DNA of 64,000 nt from Oceanisphaera arctica (GCF_002936955.1 NZ_MPZM01000004.1:62001-126000), one strand, 5' to 3'; positions 44,338 to 52,975 are shown, numbered from the stretch's first letter. Translations and numbers: made by a program. Notes: generated by a model from the letters alone, not told the origin.

Positions 44338-45066
44338 ATGAACCCCGAGACCGTTATGCACATCTATGCCGAACAGGCACGACTGGATCCGGCCGATACC
44401 TGGTTTGGCTTCAAGCAGCTGTTACCGCTCTCCTTTTTTGTGGCCGCTTTCGGTCTGGCCTTTGGCCTGGCCGCCGCTCAGGAAGGCCTGAGCGAAGGTA
44501 ACATAGTGCTGATGAGCGCGCTGGTATTTGCCGGTACTTCCCAGTTTGCCGCGCTGGAGCTGTGGGGCACTCAGGTGCCGCTGGTGCCCCTGATCATCAC
44601 CACCTTCGCCATCAATGCCCGTCATCTGCTGATGGGCGCTAGCCTCTATCCCTGGCTGCAGCATCTGCCTCCGCTCAAGCGTTACGGCATCATGCTGTTT
44701 GCCTCCGATGCCAACTGGGCCATGGCGATGCAGAGCTTTCACAAGGGCGAACGGGCGCTGGGTATCCTGTTTGGCGGCGGCCTGGCCATCTGGTCGTTCT
44801 GGATGCTCGGCACCTGGCTCGGCCTCTATTTCGGCAGCGCCATCGAAGACCCCTTCAGCATCGGGCTGGACATGGTGCTGGGCTGCTTCCTGCTGGCCAT
44901 GACCCTGGGTGGGCGTAAAGATTTTCGCACCCTGATTATCTGGGCCGTGGCGGGCGTTTCGGCGATGATGGCCTACTGGTGGCTGCCCGCCAACAGCCAT
45001 GTGGTGATCGGCGCCCTGTCGGGCGGTCTGGTGGGCGCACTGTGGATGGAGAAAGACCAAAAATGA
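44338..45066 (+). CDS. azlC: AzlC-family branched-chain amino acid export subunit
   Basis: The product has 242 residues and about seven or eight helices, with the AzlC signature (LSFFVAAFGLAFGLAAAQEGLSE-like start; FAGTSQFAALELWG; FAINARHLLMGASL). AzlC with AzlD exports branched-chain amino acids or related compounds. Its TGA overlaps the azlD ATG (ATGA), so the two are translationally coupled. An ATG six codons in (44356) is an alternative start. Confidence 0.9.
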   Translation: MNPETVMHIYAEQARLDPADTWFGFKQLLPLSFFVAAFGLAFGLAAAQEGLSEGNIVLMSALVFAGTSQFAALELWGTQVPLVPLIITTFAINARHLLMGASLYPWLQHLPPLKRYGIMLFASDANWAMAMQSFHKGERALGILFGGGLAIWSFWMLGTWLGLYFGSAIEDPFSIGLDMVLGCFLLAMTLGGRKDFRTLIIWAVAGVSAMMAYWWLPANSHVVIGALSGGLVGALWMEKDQK

Positions 45067-45380
45067 ATCTGGAAACCGCAGGCACAGGCACCCTGCTGAT
45101 TATCGGCGTCATGGCCATAGTGACCCTGGCCACCCGCTGGGGCGGCGTCTTCGTGATGTCATTGATCCCCATCAACCACAGGGTGCAGCAGTTTATCAGC
45201 GCCATGTCCGGCTCTGTGCTGGTGGCCATTCTGACCCCTATGGCGGTCAACGGCGATATAGGCGCCAGAACGGCGCTGCTGGCCACGGCGCTGACCATGC
45301 TGGTGCTGAAAAAGCCGCTGCCGGCCATTACCGCCGGCATTATCGCCGCGGCGCTCAGCCGACAGTTCTTCGGCGGTTAA
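45063..45380 (+). CDS. azlD: AzlD-family small export subunit
   Basis: This 105-residue protein with about three helices matches AzlD (IGVMAIVTLATRWGGVFVM; LPAITAGIIAAALSRQF). It is the obligate small partner of AzlC. The start overlaps the azlC stop by four bases. A fragment of the dispersed repeat begins within 20 bases of its stop codon. Confidence 0.9.
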   Translation: MNLETAGTGTLLIIGVMAIVTLATRWGGVFVMSLIPINHRVQQFISAMSGSVLVAILTPMAVNGDIGARTALLATALTMLVLKKPLPAITAGIIAAALSRQFFGG

Positions 45381-45398
45381 TGCCAACAGTCGACTCCG

Positions 45399-45516
45399 CA
45401 GCATAAAGGAGGACAAAGGGATCTGCTCCACCGACCATCACATGACAAGGATGTCATGTGCTGAGCATCACAGGGAGGTGCTTGAGCGAGTCGGTGGAGC
45501 GGGCCCTTTGTTCGAC
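45399..45516 (+). repeat. Dispersed element fragment D, about 118 bp
   Basis: It contains only the AAGGAGGACAAAGGGATCTG to GGTGGAGCGGGCCCTTTG module. It is nearly identical to the corresponding part of copy B read on its minus strand, including the inner ACATGACA/TGTCATGT dyad. It lacks the hairpin module and any IS50-like end. Confidence 0.7.
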
Positions 45517-45587
45517 GTTTACACTGAAATGAAATAGACCATTTTTTAATGGGATTGATATTAACCGCCAATCGCTGCCGTTCACGC

Positions 45588-45613
45588 AAAAGCCCGCCGG
45601 ATGGCGGGCTTTT
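45588..45613. terminator. Bidirectional terminator between azlD and the PhyH-family gene
   Basis: AAAAGCCCGCC/GGCGGGCTTTT forms an 11-bp stem with a 4-base loop, 17 bases after the stop of the minus-strand dioxygenase gene. Confidence 0.88.
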
Positions 45614-45630
45614 ATAGTTTACAGCCAGGC

Positions 45631-46461
45631 TTAACGCTGCCACACCACAGGGAACCAGTCTTCCCGCATCTTGTCGCCGGTGTTCAGGTTAATGCCGTCA
45701 AAGGGCGGTGAAGTAGCGCCGCCACGGTTGATATAACGTACATCGTCGCCCATGAAGCGGGTAGAGAAGGCCCGACGACGGTTCATTGTCTGGTTGCCCG
45801 GAGCGCCGTGTACCGTCTTGAAGTTGAACAGCAGCGCATCACCCAGCTCCATCTCGGGGATCATGATCTCGAAGTCGCCGCCGTCGATGTCCGGCATTTC
45901 CATGAAATGGCTGTCTTCCTTGTACCAGGAGGCGTTGGTCGACCATTTGCTCGGGCGTATCAGCTTGGGCCAGCGATGCGAGCCCAGCACCACCTGCAGG
46001 GCGTTTTCCGGGGTGATGGGATCCAGCGGTATCCAGTAGCTGCCGGTCTGATCGCCTTCGACACAGTAATAGGGCAAGTCCTGGTGCCAGGGGGTGGCCT
46101 TGGAAGTACCGGGCTCTTTCACCAGAATATGCTCGTGGAATACCTGTACCCGCTCGGAGCCGGTGGCTTCACCGACGATGGCGGCACCCGGCGACTGCTC
46201 AATCCACTGTTTGAACTCGGGAATTCGCTGCCAATTGCAGTAATCTTCAAAGAAACGGCCGGAATCGGTACCGGTGACGTTTTCTCTGCCATGCTCGCTG
46301 GGGTCGTTCAGCACCTTGTCGAAACCGGCACGCAGGGTTTCAATCCAGTCCTTGAACACGCCCTTGATCACGATGGCGCCATCGCGCTCATAGGCCGTCT
46401 TCTGCTCTTCCGTCAGCCATAGTTTCTCGGTTGAGTGCTGTGCGGTTACCGGCATATTCAT
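45631..46461 (-). CDS. Phytanoyl-CoA dioxygenase (PhyH)-family Fe(II)/2-oxoglutarate oxygenase
   Basis: The product has 276 residues. The iron facial triad is visible as His126 and Asp128 (TPWHQD) with the distal His218 (TVHGAPGN), followed by an arginine-rich segment (RRRAFSTRF) for 2-oxoglutarate. The family hydroxylates small molecules; relatives include ectoine hydroxylase and aminoethylphosphonate hydroxylase. The sequence is not obviously EctD, and no ectoine or phosphonate gene is adjacent, so the substrate is unknown. It is divergent from a LysR regulator that probably controls it. Confidence 0.87.
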   Translation of the reverse strand: MNMPVTAQHSTEKLWLTEEQKTAYERDGAIVIKGVFKDWIETLRAGFDKVLNDPSEHGRENVTGTDSGRFFEDYCNWQRIPEFKQWIEQSPGAAIVGEATGSERVQVFHEHILVKEPGTSKATPWHQDLPYYCVEGDQTGSYWIPLDPITPENALQVVLGSHRWPKLIRPSKWSTNASWYKEDSHFMEMPDIDGGDFEIMIPEMELGDALLFNFKTVHGAPGNQTMNRRRAFSTRFMGDDVRYINRGGATSPPFDGINLNTGDKMREDWFPVVWQR

Positions 46462-46511
46462 GCTGTATTCCTTCCCCTCTGTGAGTAATGAATCGACTTT
46501 ATCATTCTCAT

Positions 46512-46549
46512 TACATAGTATAGAAATACATTTTACATATGAAGTACAT
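46512..46549. promoter_or_regulatory. TACAT repeat cluster in the dioxygenase/LysR divergent promoter
   Basis: Four TACAT words (46512, 46527, 46534, 46545) lie in the AT-rich 94-base gap between the two divergent genes. The LysR gene ATG at 46556 has no recognisable ribosome-binding site. The cluster is a candidate binding region for the LysR protein. Confidence 0.4.
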
Positions 46550-46555
46550 AGATAA

Positions 46556-47461
46556 ATGGCTATCCCCTTTACCTTCCGTCAGCTGAGCTATTTTGTGTCC
46601 GTGGCCCAGCACGGCAGCATCAGCAAGGCCGCCGAGGCATTGCATGTGTCTCAGCCTTCGGTATCCATCGCCATTCATCAGCTGGAAAGCCTGCTCAACC
46701 AGCCATTGTTTCAGCGCCATCGCGGCCAGGGGGTCAGCCTGACACCCAGAGGGGAAGAGTTACTCAAGGAAGCCCGCCAGATCCTCACCCTGTCTCATAA
46801 CCTGCTGGCCCGACTGCAGCAGGACGACACCGAGGTGGAAGGGCAACTGGTGCTGTGCTGTTTTCGGGATATTGCGCCTTATTATCTGCCCCGACTGGTC
46901 AGCGAATTCGAACGTCGTTACCCCAAAATAAGAGTGGTGATGCAAGAGCAGGACCTGGCCGGGGTCAACCTTGCCCTGACCCAGGGCAAGGCCGAGCTGG
47001 CCCTGAGCTATGCACTGGGGTTGCCGCAGGAAGTGGACATCCAGGTGCTGGACGAACTGAAGCCCTATGCCCTGCTGCCTGCCGGACATAAACTGGCCGA
47101 AAAACCGACCCTGAGCCTGGCGGAAATAGCGAAAGAGACCCTGATACTGCAAGACATGCCGCTGACCCGGGAATATTTCATGTCGCTGTTCTGGCATCAG
47201 GATCTGCAACCTAGCCATATCCATACCACCGCCTCGTTCGAGATGCAGCGGGGTCTGGTGGCCCACGGGCATGGAGTGGCGTTGTCCTGCACCCGGCCCG
47301 CCGGCGATCAAAGCTACGATGGCGCCCCCCTCGCCTGTCGGCCACTGAAAGACGAGTTTCCTCCCCAACGGGTGGTGCTGGCCCATTCCCGCCAGTTTTC
47401 GCTCTCTATCCCCGCCCAGCTGTTTCTCGACCAGGTGGCCAACCAGAATAACAAACCATAA
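46556..47461 (+). CDS. LysR-family transcriptional regulator
   Basis: This 301-residue regulator has an N-terminal winged helix-turn-helix (about 5-63; GSISKAAEALHVSQPSVSIAIHQLE) and a periplasmic-binding-type effector domain (about 93-290). Being divergent from the PhyH dioxygenase, it is probably its activator. The ATG lacks a clear Shine-Dalgarno sequence. The region just past the stop has AAGCCGGG/CCCGGCTT arms 33 bases apart, a weak terminator, followed at once by repeat copy E. Confidence 0.88.
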   Translation: MAIPFTFRQLSYFVSVAQHGSISKAAEALHVSQPSVSIAIHQLESLLNQPLFQRHRGQGVSLTPRGEELLKEARQILTLSHNLLARLQQDDTEVEGQLVLCCFRDIAPYYLPRLVSEFERRYPKIRVVMQEQDLAGVNLALTQGKAELALSYALGLPQEVDIQVLDELKPYALLPAGHKLAEKPTLSLAEIAKETLILQDMPLTREYFMSLFWHQDLQPSHIHTTASFEMQRGLVAHGHGVALSCTRPAGDQSYDGAPLACRPLKDEFPPQRVVLAHSRQFSLSIPAQLFLDQVANQNNKP

Positions 47462-47517
47462 AAAAGCCGGGAGCAATGAACCCAACTCTCTGAGCACAAC
47501 GTCGCCCGGCTTATGAC

Positions 47518-47882
47518 CTGTCTCTTAATCACGAGTATGCCAGTTTGTTGTGGTGTAGAAAGAGGCAGCAGAGTTGCCTCCTCCGACACGCTTCAAGCAC
47601 ATCCCTGTAACGCTCTGCACATGCCATCCCTGGCATGTGACGGTCGGCTGAGGCAATCCCTGCCGTCTCTTCCATGACCCGAAGCTGTCTGTCGGAAGAG
47701 CTATCAGGCGACTCCGATACATCAGGGAGGACAAAGGGATCTGCTCAGCCGACCTTCTGTTTCAGGGATGAAACAGCGAGCCTACAGGGAAGTATTCATG
47801 GCGAGTCGGCGGAGCGGGCCCTTTGGCCGATGTATAAGCGTTTGCCAAGCATCCGCTTGTGTGACTTATGACTGAGAATCGA
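47518..47882 (+). mobile_element. Dispersed element copy E, about 365 bp, with IS50/Tn5-like left end
   Basis: The left end CTGTCTCTTAATCACGAGT is 17 of 19 identical to that of copy A. The right end carries the degenerate inverted form ACTTATGACTGAGA (47864-47877). The interior has the shared modules TTGCCTCCTCCGACACGC, GGCATGTGACGGTCGGCT, AGGGAGGACAAAGGGATC and GGCGGAGCGGGCCCTTTGG in the same order as minus-strand copy A. There is no transposase and no conserved frame. Confidence 0.7.
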
Positions 47883-47896
47883 GCCCTCGCTGGAAT

Positions 47897-47926
47897 AAAA
47901 AATGGCAGGAGCATCGCTGCTCCTGA
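47897..47926 (-). terminator. Terminator downstream of the Na+/H+ antiporter-family gene
   Basis: On the minus strand AGGAGCA/TGCTCCT forms a 7-bp stem with a 4-base loop, followed by GCC and a T6 run. It lies about 35 bases after the antiporter-family stop codon. Confidence 0.75.
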
Positions 47927-47960
47927 CATGTTACGGCCGGTTTAACCTGCCGTTCTGCGG

Positions 47961-49319
47961 TTACAACACCTGGGCTGCTATCCAGCCGAAGATCACCAAC
48001 GGAATGTTGTAATGAATGAAGGTGGGGATCACCGAGTCACGAATGTGATCGTGCTGACCGTCTGCATTCAGGCCGGCGGTCGGCCCCAGAGTGGAGTCGG
48101 ACGCCGGGGAACCTGCGTCACCCAGAGCCCCGGCGGTGCCCACCAGTGCCAGAGTGGCCAGTGGTGAGAAGCCGAAGCTTATCGCCAGGGGTACATAGAT
48201 GGCGGCAATAATGGGAATGGTAGAGAACGACGAGCCAATGCCCATGGTAATGAACAAACCCACCAGCAGCATGACCAGCGCCGCCATCGGTGGGCTGTTG
48301 CCAATCAGCGCACCCGAGCCGGCTACCAGCTCGGGAATCGCACCCGAAGCCTTCATCACCCCGGCAAAACCGGAGGCGGCAATCATGATGAAACCCACCA
48401 GCGCCATCAGTCGCATGCCCTGGGTAAAGACATCGTCCTGATCTTTCCACTTGAACAGGCCGTTCATCGACAGCAGGGCAAAGCCCAGCAAGCCGCCCAG
48501 CACCATGGATCCGGTCATCAGCTGCACTATCAAGGCACCAACGATGGCCGCCCCTATCATGATCAGCTGCTTGCGGCTGAGTCGGGTCTGTTTCTTGCTA
48601 CTGTCGACGTTATTGCTGCTGCCGACAGTCGCGACCGTCTGTTCCTGATACTCCCGTGGCCGACGATAACTGAACAGCACCGCCACCCCCAGCCCCAACA
48701 GCATGCCCAGTGCAGGCAGTAGCATCGCCTTGGGTGCCATGGACGCCGTAACATGCATGCCCAGCTCTTCACCTGCCTGATTGACACTGTTGGTCAGAAT
48801 ATCGTTGAGGAAGATGGTGCCAAAGCCCACCGGCGTGGTCATGTACATGATGGTGATACTGAAGGTAATCACACACGCCACGGCGCGTCTGTCCAGCTTC
48901 AGCATGCTCATCAGCCCCAGAAGAGGCGGAACCAGAATGGGAATAAAAGCGATATGTACCGGTATCACGGTACCGGAGGCGGCACCTATGATGATCAAGG
49001 CACCGAACATCAGCCACTTTACGCCACTCAACTGGGTTGGCTCACGCCGAGAGCCAACCCAGCCCAGGGCCTTGCTGGCCACCAGATCGGTAATACCGGT
49101 GCGCGACAGCGCCACGGCAAAGGCCCCCAGGGTGGCATAGGCCAGCGCCACGGTCGCGCCACTACCCAATCCTTCGTTAAAGGCGCCGATCACCTGTTCT
49201 ACCGACATTCCGGCCCAAAGCCCCCCCACCAGGGCGGCAACCACCAGCGAAAATACAACCGATACCCGAGCCAAACACAGCGCTACCATCACCAGGATGG
49301 CCAGAACAATGGCATTCAT
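47961..49319 (-). CDS. Na+/H+ antiporter-family (NhaC/YuiF-like) membrane protein
   Basis: This 452-residue protein has about 11-12 helices and matches the Na+/H+ antiporter-family group related to YuiF and CitMHS-type carriers. Visible blocks include IGAASGTVIPVHIAFIPILV, MYMTTPVGFGTIFLND and GTAGALGDAGSPASDSTLGP. Some members of this group export or import amino acids or organic acids, so the ion or solute is open. The upstream gap (49320-49474) is AT-rich with an ATATAG/CTATAT dyad near 49433-49447 and probably holds its promoter. Confidence 0.85.
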   Translation of the reverse strand: MNAIVLAILVMVALCLARVSVVFSLVVAALVGGLWAGMSVEQVIGAFNEGLGSGATVALAYATLGAFAVALSRTGITDLVASKALGWVGSRREPTQLSGVKWLMFGALIIIGAASGTVIPVHIAFIPILVPPLLGLMSMLKLDRRAVACVITFSITIMYMTTPVGFGTIFLNDILTNSVNQAGEELGMHVTASMAPKAMLLPALGMLLGLGVAVLFSYRRPREYQEQTVATVGSSNNVDSSKKQTRLSRKQLIMIGAAIVGALIVQLMTGSMVLGGLLGFALLSMNGLFKWKDQDDVFTQGMRLMALVGFIMIAASGFAGVMKASGAIPELVAGSGALIGNSPPMAALVMLLVGLFITMGIGSSFSTIPIIAAIYVPLAISFGFSPLATLALVGTAGALGDAGSPASDSTLGPTAGLNADGQHDHIRDSVIPTFIHYNIPLVIFGWIAAQVL

Positions 49320-49474
49320 AGGTTCCTCTCCCTCATGTTATTGCGTCCCTTTCTTGTTTTTCGTTGATTTACCGTGCCGAGCCCACACCTGACACTCACA
49401 AAAATTTAACATTGAAAGCACATTTACTATCCATATAGTTTCTATATAAAGTACATATCTTTTAAGCTATATGG

Positions 49475-50065
49475 TTAACCCTGCAGCGCCTTGCCCACCA
49501 GGGCCTGTATCTCGCTACTCAGCGGAATCTGCAGGGCGGCGGCATGCCCGTCCGGCGACATTTTCCCCCAGGTCTTGCGGATAATGTCGACCAGCTTCTC
49601 TTCACTATGGCGGGTGGCAAAGTCTTCCAGGTAATAGCGGATAAACACCAGACAAATCACGTCTTCCAGCGCCTGCACCTGCGGGTCCCGCTTGAGCTGC
49701 TTTTTCAGCAACAGATCCCTGATCCGTTGCTGCTCGCCTTCGTCGTAACCGACCCTTGCCATCAGGTTCGCGGTCAGCTCCCCATGAAACTCCGCCAGTT
49801 CGCTGCGCCACCGCTTGTAACCGGCGCGGTCCATAGGGTAACCGGCCCGGGGAATGCTCCAGCGTTTGATATGTTGTGCCCGGCAGGCAATTTGCAGCAG
49901 TTCGGGGGCGTCAGCCGCAAAGTCGGTCAGTGTTTCGCTCATTCGCCGACTATAGAGATATTCCTTGGGCCAGCTCTGGCCCTCGGCCTGCACCTGATTG
50001 GGATCTTCACGGTTTTCGGCATCGATCAATGCCAACACTTGCTGTAAACGGGAATTCTGGGTCAT
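49475..50065 (-). CDS. DUF4202 family protein
   Basis: This 196-residue soluble protein matches DUF4202 (start LALIDAENREDPN; KEYLYSRRMSETL; IKRWSIPRAGYPMDRAGYKRWR). The family has no established function. The conserved His/Glu/Arg residues (LFHGE-like AEFHGE; GYDEGE) suggest an HD-like all-helical enzyme fold, but this is inference. The ATG at 50065 gives the family-typical start; the longer reading from 50131 is unlikely. It is divergent from hmp, suggesting a link to nitrosative stress. Confidence 0.75.
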   Translation of the reverse strand: MTQNSRLQQVLALIDAENREDPNQVQAEGQSWPKEYLYSRRMSETLTDFAADAPELLQIACRAQHIKRWSIPRAGYPMDRAGYKRWRSELAEFHGELTANLMARVGYDEGEQQRIRDLLLKKQLKRDPQVQALEDVICLVFIRYYLEDFATRHSEEKLVDIIRKTWGKMSPDGHAAALQIPLSSEIQALVGKALQG

Positions 50066-50235
50066 CACCTGACGTCCTGTGGGGTAACAGAAAAACATTG
50101 TTACCTCTGGGCCTGCAAATGCAAGCGACAATCAAGGAGTTAGCCGTTTTTAACCGACAGTAAGCGGTGCTCACCCGCCAATAAAGGCATATTTCATATT
50201 GATGCATATTAAATATAACTATAGAATCCATCAAT

Positions 50236-50258
50236 AAGTTGCATTCTGAATATCACTT
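50236..50258. promoter_or_regulatory. NsrR-like operator upstream of hmp
   Basis: A 23-base window beginning AAGTTGCATTC and ending CACTT agrees with the NsrR consensus (two 11-base half-sites around one base) at about 16 positions, the left half being the stronger. It lies 15 bases before the hmp ATG, compatible with repression by NsrR. Confidence 0.5.
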
Positions 50259-50273
50259 AAAGAGAGCCTTGCC

Positions 50274-51470
50274 ATGCTGGATAGCCGCACCATCGAGATA
50301 GTCAAAAGCACAGTCCCCCTGCTGGAGTCTGCCAACACCGCCCTGACCGAGCACTTCTACAAGCGCATGTTCCGTGACAACCCGGAACTGAAAGACGTGT
50401 TCAACCTCAGTCACCAGAAAACCGGCCGCCAGCCCGCCGCCCTGTTTGCTGCGGTACTGGCCTATGCCAAAAACATCGATAACCCGGCGGTACTGAGTGC
50501 GGCGGTCGAGCGCATCGCCCACAAGCACACCGGCTTTTCCATTCAACCGGCCCAGTACGACATCGTCGGCCATCACCTGCTGGAAACCATCAAGGAGCTA
50601 GCCCCCGACGCGGCCACGCCCGAGGTAATCGACGCCTGGGCCCAGGCCTACGGCGCCCTGGCCGGTATCTTTATCGGTCGTGAAGAACAGCTGTATCAGC
50701 AAAGCGAGCAGAAAGACGGTGGCTGGCGCGGTCATCGCACCTTCGTGGTGAAAGAAAAGCGGGTTGAAAGCGAGCAGATCGTAAGCTTCCTGCTGGTGCC
50801 CGAAGATGGCGGCGCCGTGGCCGACTACCTGCCCGGCCAGTACCTCAACCTGCACCTGGACAGCCCCGAACTCGAACACAAGGAGTATCGTCAGTACTCC
50901 CTGTGTCAGGCCGCCAACGGTCGGGAATATCGCATCGCCGTCAAGCGCGAGCCGGGTGGCGTGGCCTCCAACTTCATGCACGACAAGGTACAGGTCGGCG
51001 ACCAGCTGCAGGTGCTGCCGCCGGCGGGCGACTTCTTCATGGAAGTGAGTACAGAGACCCCCGTGGTGCTGATCTCCGGCGGTGTGGGCCTGACCCCGAT
51101 GCGCGCCATGCTCGATCAACTGCTCACCCTGGGCCATCAGGCGGACATTCACTGGCTGCATGCCTGTGACAACGGCGCCCAGCATGCCTTCAAGAACGAC
51201 ATTCAGCAGCGTCGTCAGGCCCACGTCAACCTGAATACCCATATCTGGTACCGCACGCCAGCCGAAACCGACCAACCGGCAGAGGACTATCACGCCGAAG
51301 GCCTGATGAACCTGGCCAAGGTAAAAGACGCCATCGCTCTGGACGGCGCCCATTATTACTTCTGCGGCCCCCTGCCCTTCATGGCCATGGTCAAGGAGCA
51401 ACTGTCGGCCTGGGGCATCGAAGACTCACGCCTGCATTACGAGGTATTCGGCCCGCATCAGGCCCTCTAA
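50274..51470 (+). CDS. hmp: Flavohemoprotein (nitric oxide dioxygenase)
   Basis: The product has 398 residues: a globin domain (1-140) with distal Tyr29 and Gln53, Phe43, and the proximal heme ligand His85 (KHTGF), then FAD-binding (about 150-260; YRQYSLCQ) and NAD-binding (about 265-398; ISGGVGLTPMRAML) domains. Hmp converts NO and O2 to nitrate in the cytoplasm using NADH. All key heme-pocket residues match E. coli Hmp by position. It is probably NsrR-regulated. Confidence 0.96.
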   Translation: MLDSRTIEIVKSTVPLLESANTALTEHFYKRMFRDNPELKDVFNLSHQKTGRQPAALFAAVLAYAKNIDNPAVLSAAVERIAHKHTGFSIQPAQYDIVGHHLLETIKELAPDAATPEVIDAWAQAYGALAGIFIGREEQLYQQSEQKDGGWRGHRTFVVKEKRVESEQIVSFLLVPEDGGAVADYLPGQYLNLHLDSPELEHKEYRQYSLCQAANGREYRIAVKREPGGVASNFMHDKVQVGDQLQVLPPAGDFFMEVSTETPVVLISGGVGLTPMRAMLDQLLTLGHQADIHWLHACDNGAQHAFKNDIQQRRQAHVNLNTHIWYRTPAETDQPAEDYHAEGLMNLAKVKDAIALDGAHYYFCGPLPFMAMVKEQLSAWGIEDSRLHYEVFGPHQAL

Positions 51471-51551
51471 CGGCGACCGGATCCCACAATCCGAACCCCG
51501 CTGTTTACAGCCTTGACGAACTGCTCTAAACAGAAGACTCCGTTGCACACC

Positions 51552-51570
51552 TCCGGGCGCTCTGCCCGGA
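51552..51570 (+). other. Short hairpin in the leader of the CitE-like gene
   Basis: TCCGGGC/GCCCGGA forms a 7-bp stem with a 5-base loop ending 16 bases before the next ATG. A T6 run follows only after ten further bases, so it could be a weak hmp terminator or a 5' leader element. Confidence 0.4.
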
Positions 51571-51586
51571 TTGACAGGGGTTTTTT

Positions 51587-52429
51587 ATGGATATCAATGC
51601 GCTGCAAACTCTGCTGTTTGTTCCGGCCAACCGGCCGGAACGTTTCGACAAGGCACTGGCCAGCGGGGCCGATGCCATCATCATCGATTTGGAAGACGCG
51701 GTGCCGGCGGCAGAAAAAGACGCTGCCTGCACTAACCTGAGCGGATGGCTCGACAAACAGCCCCCCAACTCGGTGCTGGTGCGTATCAACGGCACCGGCA
51801 GCCCCTGGTTTACCCAGGACTGCTCCCTTTGCCGCTCACCTGCGGTGGCCGCCATCGTCGTGCCCAAGGCCGAAGATCCCGAGGCGCTGAAAGAGCTGGC
51901 TCATATCACCGAAAAACCCCTGTTGCCCTTTGTTGAATCTGCGCTGGCCTTTACCCGGCTGAACGAGATTGCCGCCGCTTCCGGCGTGGCCCGCTTGCTG
52001 TTCGGCAAGCTGGATCTGGCGCTGGATCTGGGCATGGACTATCCGCCTCCCGCCGGCGAGCCCCTCGACGAATCCGCCTTTCTGTTTGCCCGCAGCCAGC
52101 TGGTAATGTGCTCCCGCGTTCATGGTCTGGCAGCACCGCTGGACGCCATTTATACCGCCATTCACGACCCCAAGGGGCTGACCGCCTATGCCCGCCAGGG
52201 CATGCGGCTGGGATTCGGTGGCTTTTTGCTGATCCATCCGGCACAGGTAGCGCCGGCCCAGCAGGCACTGGCGCCCACCAGCGCCCAGATTTCCTGGGCC
52301 AGACATATCCTGGAAGCAGAGCAAAGGGTCAAGGGCGCCGTGGTCGCGGTCAGTGGCAACATGGTGGATACCCCAGTGATGGCTCGGGCCCGCCGCATCA
52401 TGGAGTCCGCCAGCGGCATGCTGAAATAG
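51587..52429 (+). CDS. HpcH/HpaI/CitE-family CoA ester lyase-like protein
   Basis: This 280-residue TIM-barrel protein has the CitE signatures (LLFVPANRPERFDKAL; AIIIDLEDAVPAAEK; LLFGKLDLALDLGM), including the acidic metal ligands. Family members cleave citryl-, malyl- or citramalyl-CoA. No citD or citF subunits are nearby, so it belongs to the stand-alone CitE-like group, for which citramalyl-CoA is a known substrate. AGGGG precedes the ATG. Confidence 0.85.
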   Translation: MDINALQTLLFVPANRPERFDKALASGADAIIIDLEDAVPAAEKDAACTNLSGWLDKQPPNSVLVRINGTGSPWFTQDCSLCRSPAVAAIVVPKAEDPEALKELAHITEKPLLPFVESALAFTRLNEIAAASGVARLLFGKLDLALDLGMDYPPPAGEPLDESAFLFARSQLVMCSRVHGLAAPLDAIYTAIHDPKGLTAYARQGMRLGFGGFLLIHPAQVAPAQQALAPTSAQISWARHILEAEQRVKGAVVAVSGNMVDTPVMARARRIMESASGMLK

Positions 52430-52522
52430 CGAAAATACCGGCGGTTTTCAGATACAATCCCCCGCTGATCACCACGACTCGATCACAACTATCTGATTAA
52501 TCGCAAAACAGGGGGAGCCGTC

Positions 52523-52888
52523 ATGTTGGTAAAAATATTACGTAATGGGATTGGGGGCATTCTGCAGGTGGGCGACATACTGACTCGTCCCACCAGAATG
52601 CGGCGGACGCCAGAGGCACAGCAGCAAGTGGACGAAGCCTGTAAACAGCTGGCGCTGTATCAGCTGCCGCGCTGTCCCTTCTGCATCAAGGTGCGTCGGG
52701 CCATGCACAAACTGAACCTGTCCATAGAACTGCGTAATGTTCAGCCTGGCTCCCCGCACCGGGATGCACTGCAGGTGGGTGGCGGACGCGTCAAATCCCC
52801 CTGTCTGCGCATAGAAGAAAACGGCGAAAGCCGCTGGATGTACGAGTCCAACGACATTATCGCCTACCTGCAGCAACGCTTCGGCTGA
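52523..52888 (+). CDS. Glutaredoxin-like protein with N-terminal extension
   Basis: The protein has 121 residues with an N-terminal extension (about 1-42) ahead of a glutaredoxin/GST-N fold. The active site is CPFC (Cys51-Cys54), with a conserved SPCL-type cis-Pro loop (VKSPCLRIEE) and a C-terminal YESNDIIAYL helix that fits glutathione binding. It probably reduces mixed disulfides with glutathione. The extension has hydrophobic character and might anchor the protein. A very strong terminator follows. Confidence 0.85.
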   Translation: MLVKILRNGIGGILQVGDILTRPTRMRRTPEAQQQVDEACKQLALYQLPRCPFCIKVRRAMHKLNLSIELRNVQPGSPHRDALQVGGGRVKSPCLRIEENGESRWMYESNDIIAYLQQRFG

Positions 52889-52907
52889 GCCGGAACATAA
52901 AGACACA

Positions 52908-52946
52908 AAAACGCCGCCAGCGAGTATGACCCGCTGGCGGCGTTTT
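52908..52946. terminator. Bidirectional terminator between the glutaredoxin and entericidin genes
   Basis: AAAACGCCGCCAGCG and its perfect 15-bp complement surround a 9-base loop. The stem lies between convergent genes and has A/T runs at both feet. Confidence 0.93.
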
Positions 52947-52975
52947 GCTGTTCAATTTAGCAGTTCAGTTTCCGG

